From NCBI RefSeq assembly GCF_000374925.1, contig NZ_KB895541.1:622122-686121 (forward strand): 64,000 bases of DNA, given 5' to 3'. The notes beneath the pieces were generated by a model. It made no database searches. It was not told where the DNA came from and saw only the letters and a program-made list of their open reading frames with translations. The stretch is from Arthrobacter sp. 131MFCol6.1. Lineage in GTDB: Bacteria > Actinomycetota > Actinomycetes > Actinomycetales > Micrococcaceae. Both the position numbers and the translations under genes were made by a program. The number at the start of each line of letters is the position of its first letter. Position 1 is the stretch's first letter. Positions 25,088-36,129 of the stretch are shown piece by piece.

Positions 25088-26098
25088 GTGAGTCACACCA
25101 AACCCGTCGTTAGCGGTGGCGCGTTCCACGCCTCCGCCGGGCAAACCGTCAATACGGTATTGGGTCCCGTCCCCGCCTCGGAACTGGGCGTTGTCGCGCT
25201 CCACGAGGCCTTGCTGTCGGTGGTCCCGGGCGCCCAGTACGCACCGGACATCTCCATGGACCGGGCGGAGATCTTCGAGGCCCTGGCGGCCAAGCTCAAG
25301 GACTTCCGCGCGCACGGCGGCCAGACGATCGTCGACAGCACCGGCATGTTCCACGGCCGCGACCTCAAGCTCTACGAGGCGTTGTCCCGCTCCACCGGCG
25401 TCCACATCGTCGCCTCCACGGGCCTGGGCCCGGAGGAAGAACTCGGCGGATACTTCCTGACGCCGCAGACCAACCCGCCCACCCCGTGGCCGGCCGAAAA
25501 GTTCGGCGATCTCTTCGGCAAGGAGGTTACTGAGGGGATGGTGGTTCCCCGGGTCGAGCGCCGCGCCGCCGCCGGGATCGTCGCAACCGTTGCCGACCGC
25601 GCCGGCATGACCCCGACCGAGGAAAGCCTGTTCCGCGGCTCCGCCCGCGCCGCCAGGAACACCGGCGTCCCGGTCTCCATCCGCTTCGGCGCCGATGCCC
25701 TGCACGATCTGGACATCGTCCTGGACGAGCAGATCGGAGCCGACCGGGTGATCGTCGGCGATCTGGACCGCAAGGACTCCGCCGGCTCCGCCATTGCGGT
25801 GGCCGGCCGGGGAGCCTTCGTCGGCATCGACCACGTGGGCCTGAACGACCACCCGGACTACCTCACCGACCACGATCGCGCCGAACTGGTGCTCGGGCTC
25901 GTCAAGGCCGGCCATGCCAACAGGATCATCCTGTCGGGCAACTCGATCGGCGTTGCCAAGGGCCTGCCGGAGTACAACCTGCCCTACAGCCACGTCCTGA
26001 CGACGTTCGTGCCGTTCCTCAAGGCCCGCGGCCTGAGCGAAGAAGACGCCCAGCGCATCCTCGTGGACAACCCGCGCAACCTGCTGACCGTGCGCTAG
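25088..26098 (+). CDS. Phosphotriesterase-family protein lacking metal ligands (pseudoenzyme)
   Basis: A 336-residue TIM-barrel protein, clearly homologous along its length to the next gene (shared NTVLGPVPASELGVVALHE start, GGQTIVDSTGMFHGRDLKLY, TGVHIVASTG, DNPRNLLTVR end). The binuclear metal site of the family is largely gone: the HxH motif is HEA (H39 kept, A41), the bridging carboxy-Lys is A166, the two downstream His are R199 and D225, and the Asp is N285. The frame is intact with no decay. GTG start with AAGGGAG upstream. It may be a structural or regulatory partner of the active paralogue, or it may have a new metal-free activity. First gene of the rightward operon. Confidence 0.88.
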   Translation: MSHTKPVVSGGAFHASAGQTVNTVLGPVPASELGVVALHEALLSVVPGAQYAPDISMDRAEIFEALAAKLKDFRAHGGQTIVDSTGMFHGRDLKLYEALSRSTGVHIVASTGLGPEEELGGYFLTPQTNPPTPWPAEKFGDLFGKEVTEGMVVPRVERRAAAGIVATVADRAGMTPTEESLFRGSARAARNTGVPVSIRFGADALHDLDIVLDEQIGADRVIVGDLDRKDSAGSAIAVAGRGAFVGIDHVGLNDHPDYLTDHDRAELVLGLVKAGHANRIILSGNSIGVAKGLPEYNLPYSHVLTTFVPFLKARGLSEEDAQRILVDNPRNLLTVR

Positions 26099-26151
26099 GC
26101 ACGCGTCGGCCCCCACACACATCAAGCTTTTCGAACCCCTGAGGTGAACGA

Positions 26152-27105
26152 ATGACCAAGGTCAACACCGTGCTGGGAACCATCCCGGCCGAAGAACTGG
26201 AAATCGTGGCGGTCCACGAACATATCGGCTACGGCATGCCCGGGTCTGAACTGGACACCAAGTGGTGGAAGTCGCCGGAGCAGGCTTACGAGGAAACCGT
26301 GCCAAAGCTGCGGAAGTTCCGCGAATACGGCGGCGGAACCTTCGTGGACGCCACGGGCATCTGCAACGGCCGCGACGTCGACTACTACAAGTCCCTGTCC
26401 CAGAAGACGGGCGTGCACATCGTTGCCTGCACCGGCTTCGTCGGCGGCGACACCGCCCTGCCGCACTTCTCCCGCGCCACCGTGGACTACCTCACGAAGG
26501 TGTTCATCCACGAGATCACCGTCGGCATCGGCAACACAGGCGCCAAGGCCGGCGTCATCAAGGTCGGCGTGAGCCGCGGCGGACGCATGACGGACCTGGA
26601 CAAGCGCATTTACCGGGCCGCGGCCCGCGCCGCCGTCGTCACCGGAGCACCCATCCTGACCCACCTGGCCATCGACCCCGAACCGGCGGTGACCATCTTC
26701 AACGAAGAGGGCCTCGGGCTGGACCGCGTGCTCTTCGGCCACGCCGACGACGGCCTAAACGCTCCGATCACCCCGCACGATTGGATCTACGAGCAGGGCG
26801 GCCGCATCGGCTTCGACACCTTCGGCTACGACCTCGAGCTGCCGGATCCGCCGTTTTGGGGCCGCAAACGCGCCGAACGCATGCAGCACTTCGTCAACCT
26901 GGTGAACAAGGGCTATGCGGACAGGCTCCTCGTCTCGGCCGACGCGAACTGCAGCCCGCTGGGCTGGCCGGGCGTGAAGGGCCACACCATCAACTACATC
27001 TTCGAGGACATGATCCCCGACATGCGCGCGGCCGGCATCGACGACGCCACCCTCAAACTCCTGCTCGAGGACAACCCGGCCGACTTCCTGTCGCTTCACG
27101 CCTGA
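26152..27105 (+). CDS. Phosphotriesterase-family metal-dependent hydrolase (lactonase/amidase-like)
   Basis: A 317-residue TIM barrel of the amidohydrolase superfamily with a full binuclear metal site: H22 and H24 (VHEH), carboxylated K137 (AGVIKVG), H171 (ILTHL), H197 (FGHADD) and D264 (SADAN). Family members hydrolyse lactones, esters or organophosphates; the substrate cannot be told from sequence. GAGGTG precedes the ATG. It follows its ligand-less paralogue by 53 bases. In this cluster opening of a lactone or similar ring after hydroxylation is the most natural role. Confidence 0.9.
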   Translation: MTKVNTVLGTIPAEELEIVAVHEHIGYGMPGSELDTKWWKSPEQAYEETVPKLRKFREYGGGTFVDATGICNGRDVDYYKSLSQKTGVHIVACTGFVGGDTALPHFSRATVDYLTKVFIHEITVGIGNTGAKAGVIKVGVSRGGRMTDLDKRIYRAAARAAVVTGAPILTHLAIDPEPAVTIFNEEGLGLDRVLFGHADDGLNAPITPHDWIYEQGGRIGFDTFGYDLELPDPPFWGRKRAERMQHFVNLVNKGYADRLLVSADANCSPLGWPGVKGHTINYIFEDMIPDMRAAGIDDATLKLLLEDNPADFLSLHA

Positions 27106-27164
27106 TCCCGGACAGGCCACCACAACCTGCCCGGGCCCAGAAAGAGTCAAGAAAGAGATGAACC

Positions 27165-28307
27165 ATGAAGGCTGAAGACATCAAGAACCTCAACATCGCC
27201 ATCGTCGGCGCGGGGTACGGCGGCGCAGCGGCGGCCAAGGCCCTGAGCCTGCTCGGTGCCGACGTCACCGTGTACGAACAGGCATCCCAGATGAGGGAGG
27301 TCGGCGCCGGCATCGGGCTGCGCCCCGCCACCATGCACCGGTTCCGCCAGTGGGGCATCTTCGACACGATCGCGAAAGTCAGCTCGCCGAGCGACTACTT
27401 CGAAATTCTCACCGCCACGGGTGACCCGATCATGAAGGACACCTGGCCGGAGTTCGGCGAGCAGACCCAGACCCACCTGATCCACCGCGGCGACTTCATC
27501 GAGGCCCTCCTGAGCGTGCTGCCGGAGGGCATGGTGCACCTTGGCCACAAGCTGGAGACCATCGAGGACAAGGGCGGCCGCTCCGTCCTGACCTTCACCA
27601 ACGGCAAGACGGTCGAGGCCGACCTGGTGGTGGGCGCCGACGGCATCAAGTCCGTGGTGCGCGAGCAGCTCTTCAGCAACAAGGGCCCGGTGTTTTCCGG
27701 CGAACACGCCTACCGCGCTGTGATCTCCGCCGACGACGCCCACGGCATGGTGGTGGACGACAACCTGCGGATGTACATGGGCCGGGGCACGAAGGTCTAC
27801 CTGTTGCCGCTGCGCCACCGCAACCAGATGTCCTTCGACATCACCGCACTGTGCCCGGACAGCACTTGGGCCCCCACAATCACGAAGGACGACCTCGTGG
27901 CGACGGTGGAGGGCTTCGACGAGCGGATCGTCAACATCGCCCGCGGCCTCGACATGGACACCGTGAACATCCGCGCCGTCTACGACATCGACCCGGTTGA
28001 CACCTGGCACACGGGCTCCGTCGTGCTCATGGGCGATGCGGCCCACTCGATGCTGCACCACCAGGGCCAGGGCGCCAACTCGGCCATCGAGGATGCCGGC
28101 GCGCTCGCCGATGCCCTGGCGGAGGCCGGCTCGGTCAAGGAGGCGCTGGCCCTGTTCCAGGCAACCCGCAAGCCGGTAACGGACGAGCTGCAGCGCATCT
28201 CGCGTCAGGGGTGGACCGAGGACGAGGTCAATGATGTCTTCCCGGGACAAAAGCCCACGTCCCAGGAGCCCGCCACCGTCAACGCACCAGCACAGTCGAA
28301 AGCCTGA
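27165..28307 (+). CDS. FAD-dependent aromatic monooxygenase (salicylate-hydroxylase-like)
   Basis: A 380-residue class A flavoprotein monooxygenase. Motifs are NIAIVGAGYGGAAAAKALS (FAD dinucleotide fold), VVGADGIKSVVREQL (DG motif) and VVLMGDAAHSMLHHQGQGAN (GD motif). It probably hydroxylates, or oxidatively decarboxylates, an aromatic or heteroaromatic ring. It differs from the 3HB 6-hydroxylase in this window in the active-site stretch MLHHQGQGANSAIEDAG. Third gene of the rightward operon. The product could feed a central pathway such as gentisate, which is encoded 10 kb away, but nothing proves that link. Confidence 0.88.
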   Translation: MKAEDIKNLNIAIVGAGYGGAAAAKALSLLGADVTVYEQASQMREVGAGIGLRPATMHRFRQWGIFDTIAKVSSPSDYFEILTATGDPIMKDTWPEFGEQTQTHLIHRGDFIEALLSVLPEGMVHLGHKLETIEDKGGRSVLTFTNGKTVEADLVVGADGIKSVVREQLFSNKGPVFSGEHAYRAVISADDAHGMVVDDNLRMYMGRGTKVYLLPLRHRNQMSFDITALCPDSTWAPTITKDDLVATVEGFDERIVNIARGLDMDTVNIRAVYDIDPVDTWHTGSVVLMGDAAHSMLHHQGQGANSAIEDAGALADALAEAGSVKEALALFQATRKPVTDELQRISRQGWTEDEVNDVFPGQKPTSQEPATVNAPAQSKA

Positions 28308-28311
28308 TCCC

Positions 28312-29244
28312 ATGACCATCCATCCCGAAATTGCCAAGATCCTCAGCACCCTGCCGGCGCCCGACGGTTCACCGCTGAACCCCGAGGCCATGCGCGCCGG
28401 CGAGGCCGCGCAGGTTTCCCCACTGGAGGAGCGCCTGGCGCTGTACTCTGTCGAGGACGCCACTGCGGTGACGCCGTCGGGCGAGGTGCCCGTACGGATC
28501 TATACGCCGGCCGAGGCTGACGCGTATGGGCTTCTGGTGTACCTCCACGGCGGGGCGTTCTTCCTGGGCAATCTGGACACCCACGACCATGTCGCGCGGG
28601 CCCTGGCCAAGGAGACCGGCCACAAGGTCATCTCGGTGGGCTACCGCCTGGCGCCCGAGGCTGCTTTCCCTGCCGGCCTCGACGACTGCTACGGGGTGGT
28701 CCGTTGGGCCGCCGAGCAGGGTACGCGCCTGGGCTGGGACGGGAAGAACCTCGCCATCGCCGGCGACAGTTCGGGCGGCAACTTCGCGGCCGCCGTCGCC
28801 GCGAAAGCCCACGACGACGGGTTTGACCGGATCACGCACCAGGTCCTCTTCTACCCGTCCCTGGACCTGGACTTCGACGTCGACCGTTACCCCTCACTGC
28901 GGGAGAACGCCGAAGGATACGGCCTGGAGACGGCTGGCCTCAAACCGTTCAACTCCTTCTACCTTGAGAACGGTGCGGACCCGGCGGACCCACTCGTCTC
29001 GCCCATCAAGCGCGATGACCTCGCCGGCCTGCCCGCGGCCCTCATCATCACCGCCGAGTACGATCCCCTGCGCGATGAGGGCGAACGCTACGGCCAGCGA
29101 CTGGCGGAGGCCGGCGTCGCCGCTTCGGTCAGCCGCTACGCGGGGGCCAACCACGGCTTTGTCCAGCATTTCTCCTGGATCCCGGAGTTCTACCGGGCCT
29201 TCGAGGAGACAGGCGATTTCCTGAACGCGAGGGCCGGGCAATGA
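28312..29244 (+). CDS. Alpha/beta hydrolase, HSL/GDXG esterase family
   Basis: A 310-residue carboxylesterase of the hormone-sensitive-lipase group. The oxyanion-hole motif is HGGAFF (H79-G81), the nucleophile is S153 in GDSSGGN, the acid is D251 (AEYDPLRDEG) and the base is H281 (GANHGF). The start is four bases after the flavoprotein stop; the following MBL-fold gene overlaps by four bases (ATGA). Expected to hydrolyse a small ester or lactone in the cytoplasm. Confidence 0.92.
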   Translation: MTIHPEIAKILSTLPAPDGSPLNPEAMRAGEAAQVSPLEERLALYSVEDATAVTPSGEVPVRIYTPAEADAYGLLVYLHGGAFFLGNLDTHDHVARALAKETGHKVISVGYRLAPEAAFPAGLDDCYGVVRWAAEQGTRLGWDGKNLAIAGDSSGGNFAAAVAAKAHDDGFDRITHQVLFYPSLDLDFDVDRYPSLRENAEGYGLETAGLKPFNSFYLENGADPADPLVSPIKRDDLAGLPAALIITAEYDPLRDEGERYGQRLAEAGVAASVSRYAGANHGFVQHFSWIPEFYRAFEETGDFLNARAGQ

Positions 29245-30182
29245 CGGAACCAGTCGCTGTCCATCCCCTGGTCTCGCCGTGGGGCCGGTTCGGACTCTAC
29301 AGCTTCTTCATCGACGCTCCCGAGCCCGCCATCGTCGACACTGGGATCGCGTCTTCGCCCGCCGAAGGGATGGTGCCGGCATTGGAGGCGATCGGCCGCC
29401 GGATCGAGGACGTCCGCTGGATCCTGCTGACCCACGGCCACATCGATCATCTGGGCGGTGCGCGCGCCCTGTGGGAGCTCACCGGACGGCGCGCGAGGGT
29501 CGTGATCCACGAGGCCGACGCACCTCTGCTGCGCTCCCGGCGCGCGCACGTTGACCAGTACGTGGACGTGCGCCAGCAGTACATCGACAATCCGGATGCC
29601 GTTGAGGAGCAGACACAAGCAGCCAACTGTGTCATCTCCGGCGAAATGGAGCCGACCATGCTGGTTCGGGGCGGCGAGACCCTCGCCCTGGGCGGGGACG
29701 TCACCGTCTCGGTCCACCACATCCCCGGCCACACGGCAGGGTCCGTCGCGTACGTCATCGACGGCCAGCAGTCGGTCTTCGTCGGCGACGCCGTGCAGAT
29801 CCACGGGGCGGCCAACGGCTTCCCCGGCTACGAGGATCCGGCCGCGTACCGCTCGAGCCTCCGGTACCTGCGCGACGAGGTCCGGCCGCAGCACCTGTAC
29901 CTAGGACACCCGTACCGGAACGCGGACGGCGTGCCGTTCGGCGTTGAACTGGACCGTGAGGCGGCCCGGAATGCCCTGCAGGGCAGCCTGGACCTCGAGG
30001 CCAGGATCGACGACGCCGTCCGCCGGTACTTTCACGCGGGGCTGCGGGAGTCCGATTCGGTGTACTCCCCCTTCGCGCCGGTGGCCGAAGAGCTCGGCTA
30101 CACGGGGGATCCCACACTGGAGCCGTCCCCGTTCTTCACCACGATGCACGGCCATCTCACGCAGTTCAACCAGACGTCTTAA
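29241..30182 (+). CDS. Metallo-beta-lactamase-fold hydrolase
   Basis: A 313-residue MBL-fold protein with the zinc motif THGHIDHLGG (H65, H67, D69, H70), a later PGHTAGSVAY His, VFVGDAVQ Asp and a final GHPYRN His. The C-terminal 60 residues form a helical extension (ARIDDAVRRYFHAGLRESDS). The group includes lactonases, thioester hydrolases and glyoxalase II-like enzymes. It is translationally coupled to the preceding esterase. Likely a second ring- or thioester-opening step in the same pathway. Confidence 0.9.
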   Translation: MTEPVAVHPLVSPWGRFGLYSFFIDAPEPAIVDTGIASSPAEGMVPALEAIGRRIEDVRWILLTHGHIDHLGGARALWELTGRRARVVIHEADAPLLRSRRAHVDQYVDVRQQYIDNPDAVEEQTQAANCVISGEMEPTMLVRGGETLALGGDVTVSVHHIPGHTAGSVAYVIDGQQSVFVGDAVQIHGAANGFPGYEDPAAYRSSLRYLRDEVRPQHLYLGHPYRNADGVPFGVELDREAARNALQGSLDLEARIDDAVRRYFHAGLRESDSVYSPFAPVAEELGYTGDPTLEPSPFFTTMHGHLTQFNQTS

Positions 30183-30200
30183 CTGAGGAGTCTCGCAATC

Positions 30201-31955
30201 ATGAATGAGTATCAGACAATCGACGCCGGTGGGCAGAAGATCGCCGTCCGCAAGGACCTCCGGGTCCCCATGCGGGACGGCGTCGAGCTCGCCGCGGACG
30301 CCTACCAGGGCGTTGATGACAGGCCGCGTCCGGCGCTGGTGGCGCTGAGCCCCTACGGCAAGGAACTGCAGGCACTGGCGCTCACCACTCCGCCGCAGCG
30401 GCGCCCCAGCCCCATGTGGGACGGCTGCATCGAGGCCGGCGACATTGCCCGCATCGTCAAAGAGGACTACGTCCACGTCATCGGCGACCTCCGCGGCTCC
30501 GGCCACTCCGGCGGCGAGCACATCGGCAACTACAACGCCGGCGGTGTCTCGCTGGGCCAGGATGCCTACGACTTCATCGAGTGGGTGGCCGAGCAGCCCT
30601 GGTGCGACGGCAATGTCGGCATGGTCGGGATCTCCTATTTCGGCTCCATGCAGGTGCTGGCGGCGGCCGAGCGGCCGCCCCACCTGAAGGCGATCTTCGT
30701 CAGCGGCGGCCACTACGACTTCTACGAGACCACCTACCACGGCGGCATCATGTGGTTCATGCCGCGGGCCGCCCGCGAGGGCCGCGGCGGTGACTCCGGC
30801 TGGGCATTCACCGACGGCGTCAAGTCCCGCATGATCGAGAAGTACTCCCCCGGGGAGCTGAAGCAGCTTGTCGCCCAGCGCCTTGCGGATCCCGACGTCG
30901 CCGCGTGGCCGAACCTGGTCCACGTCCTCAACTATCCGAAGAACCACGAGGCCTGGTTCGACATCGTGATGAACGAGCTCGACGGGGACTGGTACGAGGA
31001 GCGCAACCCCATCACGCTGGCCCCGAACATCGACATCCCGGTGTGGCTGCAGCTGGACCAGGGCCGCGGCTGGACCCTGGACGGCACCATCGAGCTGTTC
31101 AACGAGCTGAAGGGCCCGAAGAAGCTGGACATCGGCCCCTACCCGCCGATGCAGTCGCGCCCCTTCATCGAGGAGCACGACAAGATGTTCCGGTGGTACG
31201 ACTACTGGATCAAGGGCATCGACAACGGCGTCATGGACGAGCCGGCCGTGAGTGTCTTCGTGGAGGGCTCCCGCGAGGTGGTGACCGCGGAGGCGTGGCC
31301 GCCGAAGGACATCGAATACACGTCCCTGTATCTGCGCCCGCGCCACAAGCTGTCGACCGAGCCAGAGCTGATGGGGGCCGAGTACGCCGCCCCGGACGGG
31401 TTCTACCAGGCTCCGCTGACGGTGACGGACAAGGTGGAGATCCTGAGCTGGTCCACGGAGCCGTTCGAGGAGGACACGGAGCTGATCGGCACCGGTGCCG
31501 CACACATCTTCGCGGAGATCGACCAGCCGGACACCAACTTCATCCTGCGCCTGTGGGACTACGCCCCCAACGGCAAGCGCCAGCTGATCACCAGCGGCTA
31601 CCTCAAGGCCTCACACCGCGAGCTCGACGAGCGGACCACCGAGGGCAACCCGTACCACCCGCACACCCGGACCGTTCCGGTGGAACCGGGAACGATCGAG
31701 GAGTACGTGCTGCGCCTCTACCCGTTCGCGAACACGTTCAGGCCAGGTCACAAGCTGACCGTGGAGCTGTCGAACGGCGAGCCGCTCGCCGACGAGCACA
31801 ATTCGCTGCTGCCGCCGGATGCCTTCCACCTGCCGGTGGGCCGGCCCGTCACCCACAAGATCTACCGCGACGCCGCCCACCACTCCAGGCTGGTCCTGCC
31901 GTTCACCTCCCGCCAGCCGGCGGAGGGCCAGCCGGCCGAAGACCAAGCGCACTGA
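30201..31955 (+). CDS. CocE/NonD-family hydrolase
   Basis: A 584-residue hydrolase of the cocaine-esterase/X-Pro dipeptidyl-peptidase class. The N-terminal alpha/beta domain carries the Ser nucleophile S145 in GMVGISYFGS, with RDLRGSGHSGG-like sequence (GDLRGSGHSGG) before it; the C-terminal half is the jelly-roll domain (YVLRLYPFANTFRPGHKLTV). GAGGAG precedes the ATG. The class cleaves esters and amides of bulky natural products. Last gene of the rightward operon, ended by a strong hairpin. The third serine or metal hydrolase type in a row. Confidence 0.9.
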   Translation: MNEYQTIDAGGQKIAVRKDLRVPMRDGVELAADAYQGVDDRPRPALVALSPYGKELQALALTTPPQRRPSPMWDGCIEAGDIARIVKEDYVHVIGDLRGSGHSGGEHIGNYNAGGVSLGQDAYDFIEWVAEQPWCDGNVGMVGISYFGSMQVLAAAERPPHLKAIFVSGGHYDFYETTYHGGIMWFMPRAAREGRGGDSGWAFTDGVKSRMIEKYSPGELKQLVAQRLADPDVAAWPNLVHVLNYPKNHEAWFDIVMNELDGDWYEERNPITLAPNIDIPVWLQLDQGRGWTLDGTIELFNELKGPKKLDIGPYPPMQSRPFIEEHDKMFRWYDYWIKGIDNGVMDEPAVSVFVEGSREVVTAEAWPPKDIEYTSLYLRPRHKLSTEPELMGAEYAAPDGFYQAPLTVTDKVEILSWSTEPFEEDTELIGTGAAHIFAEIDQPDTNFILRLWDYAPNGKRQLITSGYLKASHRELDERTTEGNPYHPHTRTVPVEPGTIEEYVLRLYPFANTFRPGHKLTVELSNGEPLADEHNSLLPPDAFHLPVGRPVTHKIYRDAAHHSRLVLPFTSRQPAEGQPAEDQAH

Positions 31956-31970
31956 TGCCGTGGCACCTGT

Positions 31971-32006
31971 ACGCCAGGGCGCAGCCAACAGACTGCGCCC
32001 TGGCGT
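31971..32006. terminator. Terminator between the catabolic operon and tetR
   Basis: A perfect 14-base-pair stem (ACGCCAGGGCGCAG and complement) with an 8-base loop, placed between the two converging stop codons. Little T-run follows; it probably acts in both directions. Confidence 0.75.
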
Positions 32007-32013
32007 TGCCGGC

Positions 32014-32601
32014 TCACTCAGCCAGCAGGAAGCACCAGTTCTCGACCATCAGATCCAGTGAAGTGTCGCGGTCCACGGTCCAACCGAGCCGCATCCAGCG
32101 CCGCGAAAAGAACTCCAGCTCACCGAAGGCCAGCGCGCACCGGACGCGGCGGCTGGGCGGGTCAAAACGCCCGGCGCCGTCGAGGCCCGCCTGCATGTCA
32201 TCGATCGCCGTATCGAACCACTGATCCAAGGCCGCCTGGATATCCGGTTCGCTGGCCGCGGCCTGGTGCGCCGCCACCACATACGGGCGGATGTCGGCCC
32301 ACTGGTCAAATTTCCGGGCCAGCCAGACCCTGATCAGCTCGCGGTCCCCGGACTCCACCACCGATCGCAGCGGCGGAACATCGGCCTCGGTCTGCATCTC
32401 GTTGGACCGCTCGACGAGCGAACGCATGAGCTGGGCTTTGGACGGAAAATGCGCATAGAAGGTTGCCCTGGTGGTGCCCACGGCAGCGGAAATGTCATCC
32501 ACTGTGGTGGCGGCGAACCCCTTCTCCTCGAAAAGCTGCAGCCCTTTGTCGAGAAAAAGCCGGCGGGTCATCTGCCTTTGAGCGTCTCGAATGCTTGCCA
32601 C
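32014..32601 (-). CDS. TetR-family regulator (right border of the P450 cluster)
   Basis: A 195-residue TetR protein with helix-turn-helix GLQLFEEKGFAATTVDDISA and AVGTTRATFYAHFPSKAQLM. The DNA-binding part is close to that of the TetR at 19741-20355, and both end in a W-x-x-LL motif, so the two regulators bracketing the cluster are paralogues. It is convergent with the catabolic operon. It may read the same dyads with a different ligand, or be the original copy of a duplicated regulator. Confidence 0.88.
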   Translation of the reverse strand: MASIRDAQRQMTRRLFLDKGLQLFEEKGFAATTVDDISAAVGTTRATFYAHFPSKAQLMRSLVERSNEMQTEADVPPLRSVVESGDRELIRVWLARKFDQWADIRPYVVAAHQAAASEPDIQAALDQWFDTAIDDMQAGLDGAGRFDPPSRRVRCALAFGELEFFSRRWMRLGWTVDRDTSLDLMVENWCFLLAE

Positions 32602-32636
32602 GTCCCCAGATTAGTCCCCTGCCTCACCACACTCGT

Positions 32637-35051
<2,415 letters not shown>

Positions 35052-35159
35052 CGTGTCTCCATCTGTAAGGCGGGGCAGCCCCAAACGGTCCCCGTCGTCG
35101 TCGACTGGCTCTATCTAACCAGCTGGCAGCTGGTACGGCGGTCCCGGCCGGCGGACAGC

Positions 35160-35579
35160 TCAGAGCGGCTGCTGGATGCGGATCAGGTTCCCCGCCGGAT
35201 CGCGGAAGGCACAGTCGCGCACCCCGTAAGCCTGCTCTGTCGGTTCCTGGACCACCTCGGCGCCGTTGGCCTGCAGCCGCTCGAAGGTGGCATCGACGTC
35301 TTTGGTGGCCAGGAGAATGCGCGCATAGGTGCCCTTGGCCATCATTTCGTCGATGGTGCGGCGCTCTTCTTCCGTGACGCCGGGATCGGCGGCCGGCGGC
35401 TCCAGGACGATTGATGTGCCCGGCTGGCCGGTCGGGCCGACCGTGATCCAACGCATCCCGCCGTAGCCGACGTCGTTGCGGACCTCGAAGCCGAGGGTGT
35501 CCCGATAGAAGGCCAAGGCGGCGTCGGGATCGTTGTGTGGGAGGAAACTCGCGTGAATGTTGATGTCCATGAAAATCAT
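35160..35579 (-). CDS. VOC family protein
   Basis: A 139-residue glyoxalase-fold protein: DINIHASFLPHNDPDAALAF, YRDTLGFEVRNDVGYGGMRW and DCAFRDPAGNLIRIQQP. The start overlaps the stop of the upstream AraC gene by four bases (ATGA), so it is the second cistron of an araC-VOC operon. Pairs of this kind are common in actinobacteria and the VOC protein often acts on or binds the regulator's ligand; the substrate is unknown. Confidence 0.87.
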   Translation of the reverse strand: MIFMDINIHASFLPHNDPDAALAFYRDTLGFEVRNDVGYGGMRWITVGPTGQPGTSIVLEPPAADPGVTEEERRTIDEMMAKGTYARILLATKDVDATFERLQANGAEVVQEPTEQAYGVRDCAFRDPAGNLIRIQQPL

Positions 35580-36025
35580 GCTAGTTGCGGTTCGGTGGCC
35601 GGCACTTCTCGATTCCTGACCGGTCTGGTGACCTGTTTCGCGACACAGGAGGGCATCCCTGCGGTTGCACGGGCTGCCTCGCGCCGGTAGACGCTGGGCG
35701 GCACGCCAACCAGTTCGGTGAAACGGGTGCTGAAGGTGCCCAGCGACGAGCAACCGACCGTGAAGCAGACCTCGGTGACGCTCAGGTCGCCGCGTCGCAG
35801 CAGGGCCATCGCGCGTTCGATGCGCCGCGTCATGAGATAGCTGTATGGCGACTCGCCGTACGCCAGCCGGAACTCGCGGCTGAGGTGCCCGGCGGACATG
35901 TGGGCGCCGCGGGCGAGGGCCTCGACATCCAGCGGCTGTGCGTACTCCCGGTCCATTCGGTCACGGACGCGGCGCAACCGCGCGAGGTCGCGCAAGTGCT
36001 GCGCCCGGTCCGGTTTGCTGGTCAC
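35576..36025 (-). CDS. AraC-family regulator (DNA-binding domain only)
   Basis: About 149 residues, consisting almost entirely of the AraC double helix-turn-helix (LARGAHMSAGHLSREFRLAY, SVTEVCFTVGCSSLGTFSTR, FTELVGVPPSVYRRE) with no separate ligand domain. The GTG before TSKPDRAQHL is taken as start; the frame is open to 36172 but the added residues look non-native. Coupled to the VOC gene and divergent from the type III PKS operon, with about 100 bases between; it could influence either unit. Confidence 0.82.
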   Translation of the reverse strand: MTSKPDRAQHLRDLARLRRVRDRMDREYAQPLDVEALARGAHMSAGHLSREFRLAYGESPYSYLMTRRIERAMALLRRGDLSVTEVCFTVGCSSLGTFSTRFTELVGVPPSVYRREAARATAGMPSCVAKQVTRPVRNREVPATEPQLA

Positions 36026-36129
36026 ATGTGCGATCGTGCTACGTCTGGCCGAGGTTGTCCAGCCCGGAGGTGTCCCCGAATCTCCGGCCATTCCATTGTC
36101 TTTGGCGGCGGGCTCACTGAGAATGAACC

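Noticed and set aside
25088..26098. Pseudogene or sequencing artefact explaining the lost metal ligands
   Set aside because: The frame is intact, five ligands at separate sites are replaced by clean substitutions, and start, ribosome site and C-terminus are all well formed.
28849..30182. Quorum-quenching function for the MBL-fold and PTE-family proteins
   Set aside because: Both folds include acyl-homoserine lactonases, but the operon context with P450 and flavin hydroxylase points to catabolism, and no motif distinguishes AHL lactonases here.
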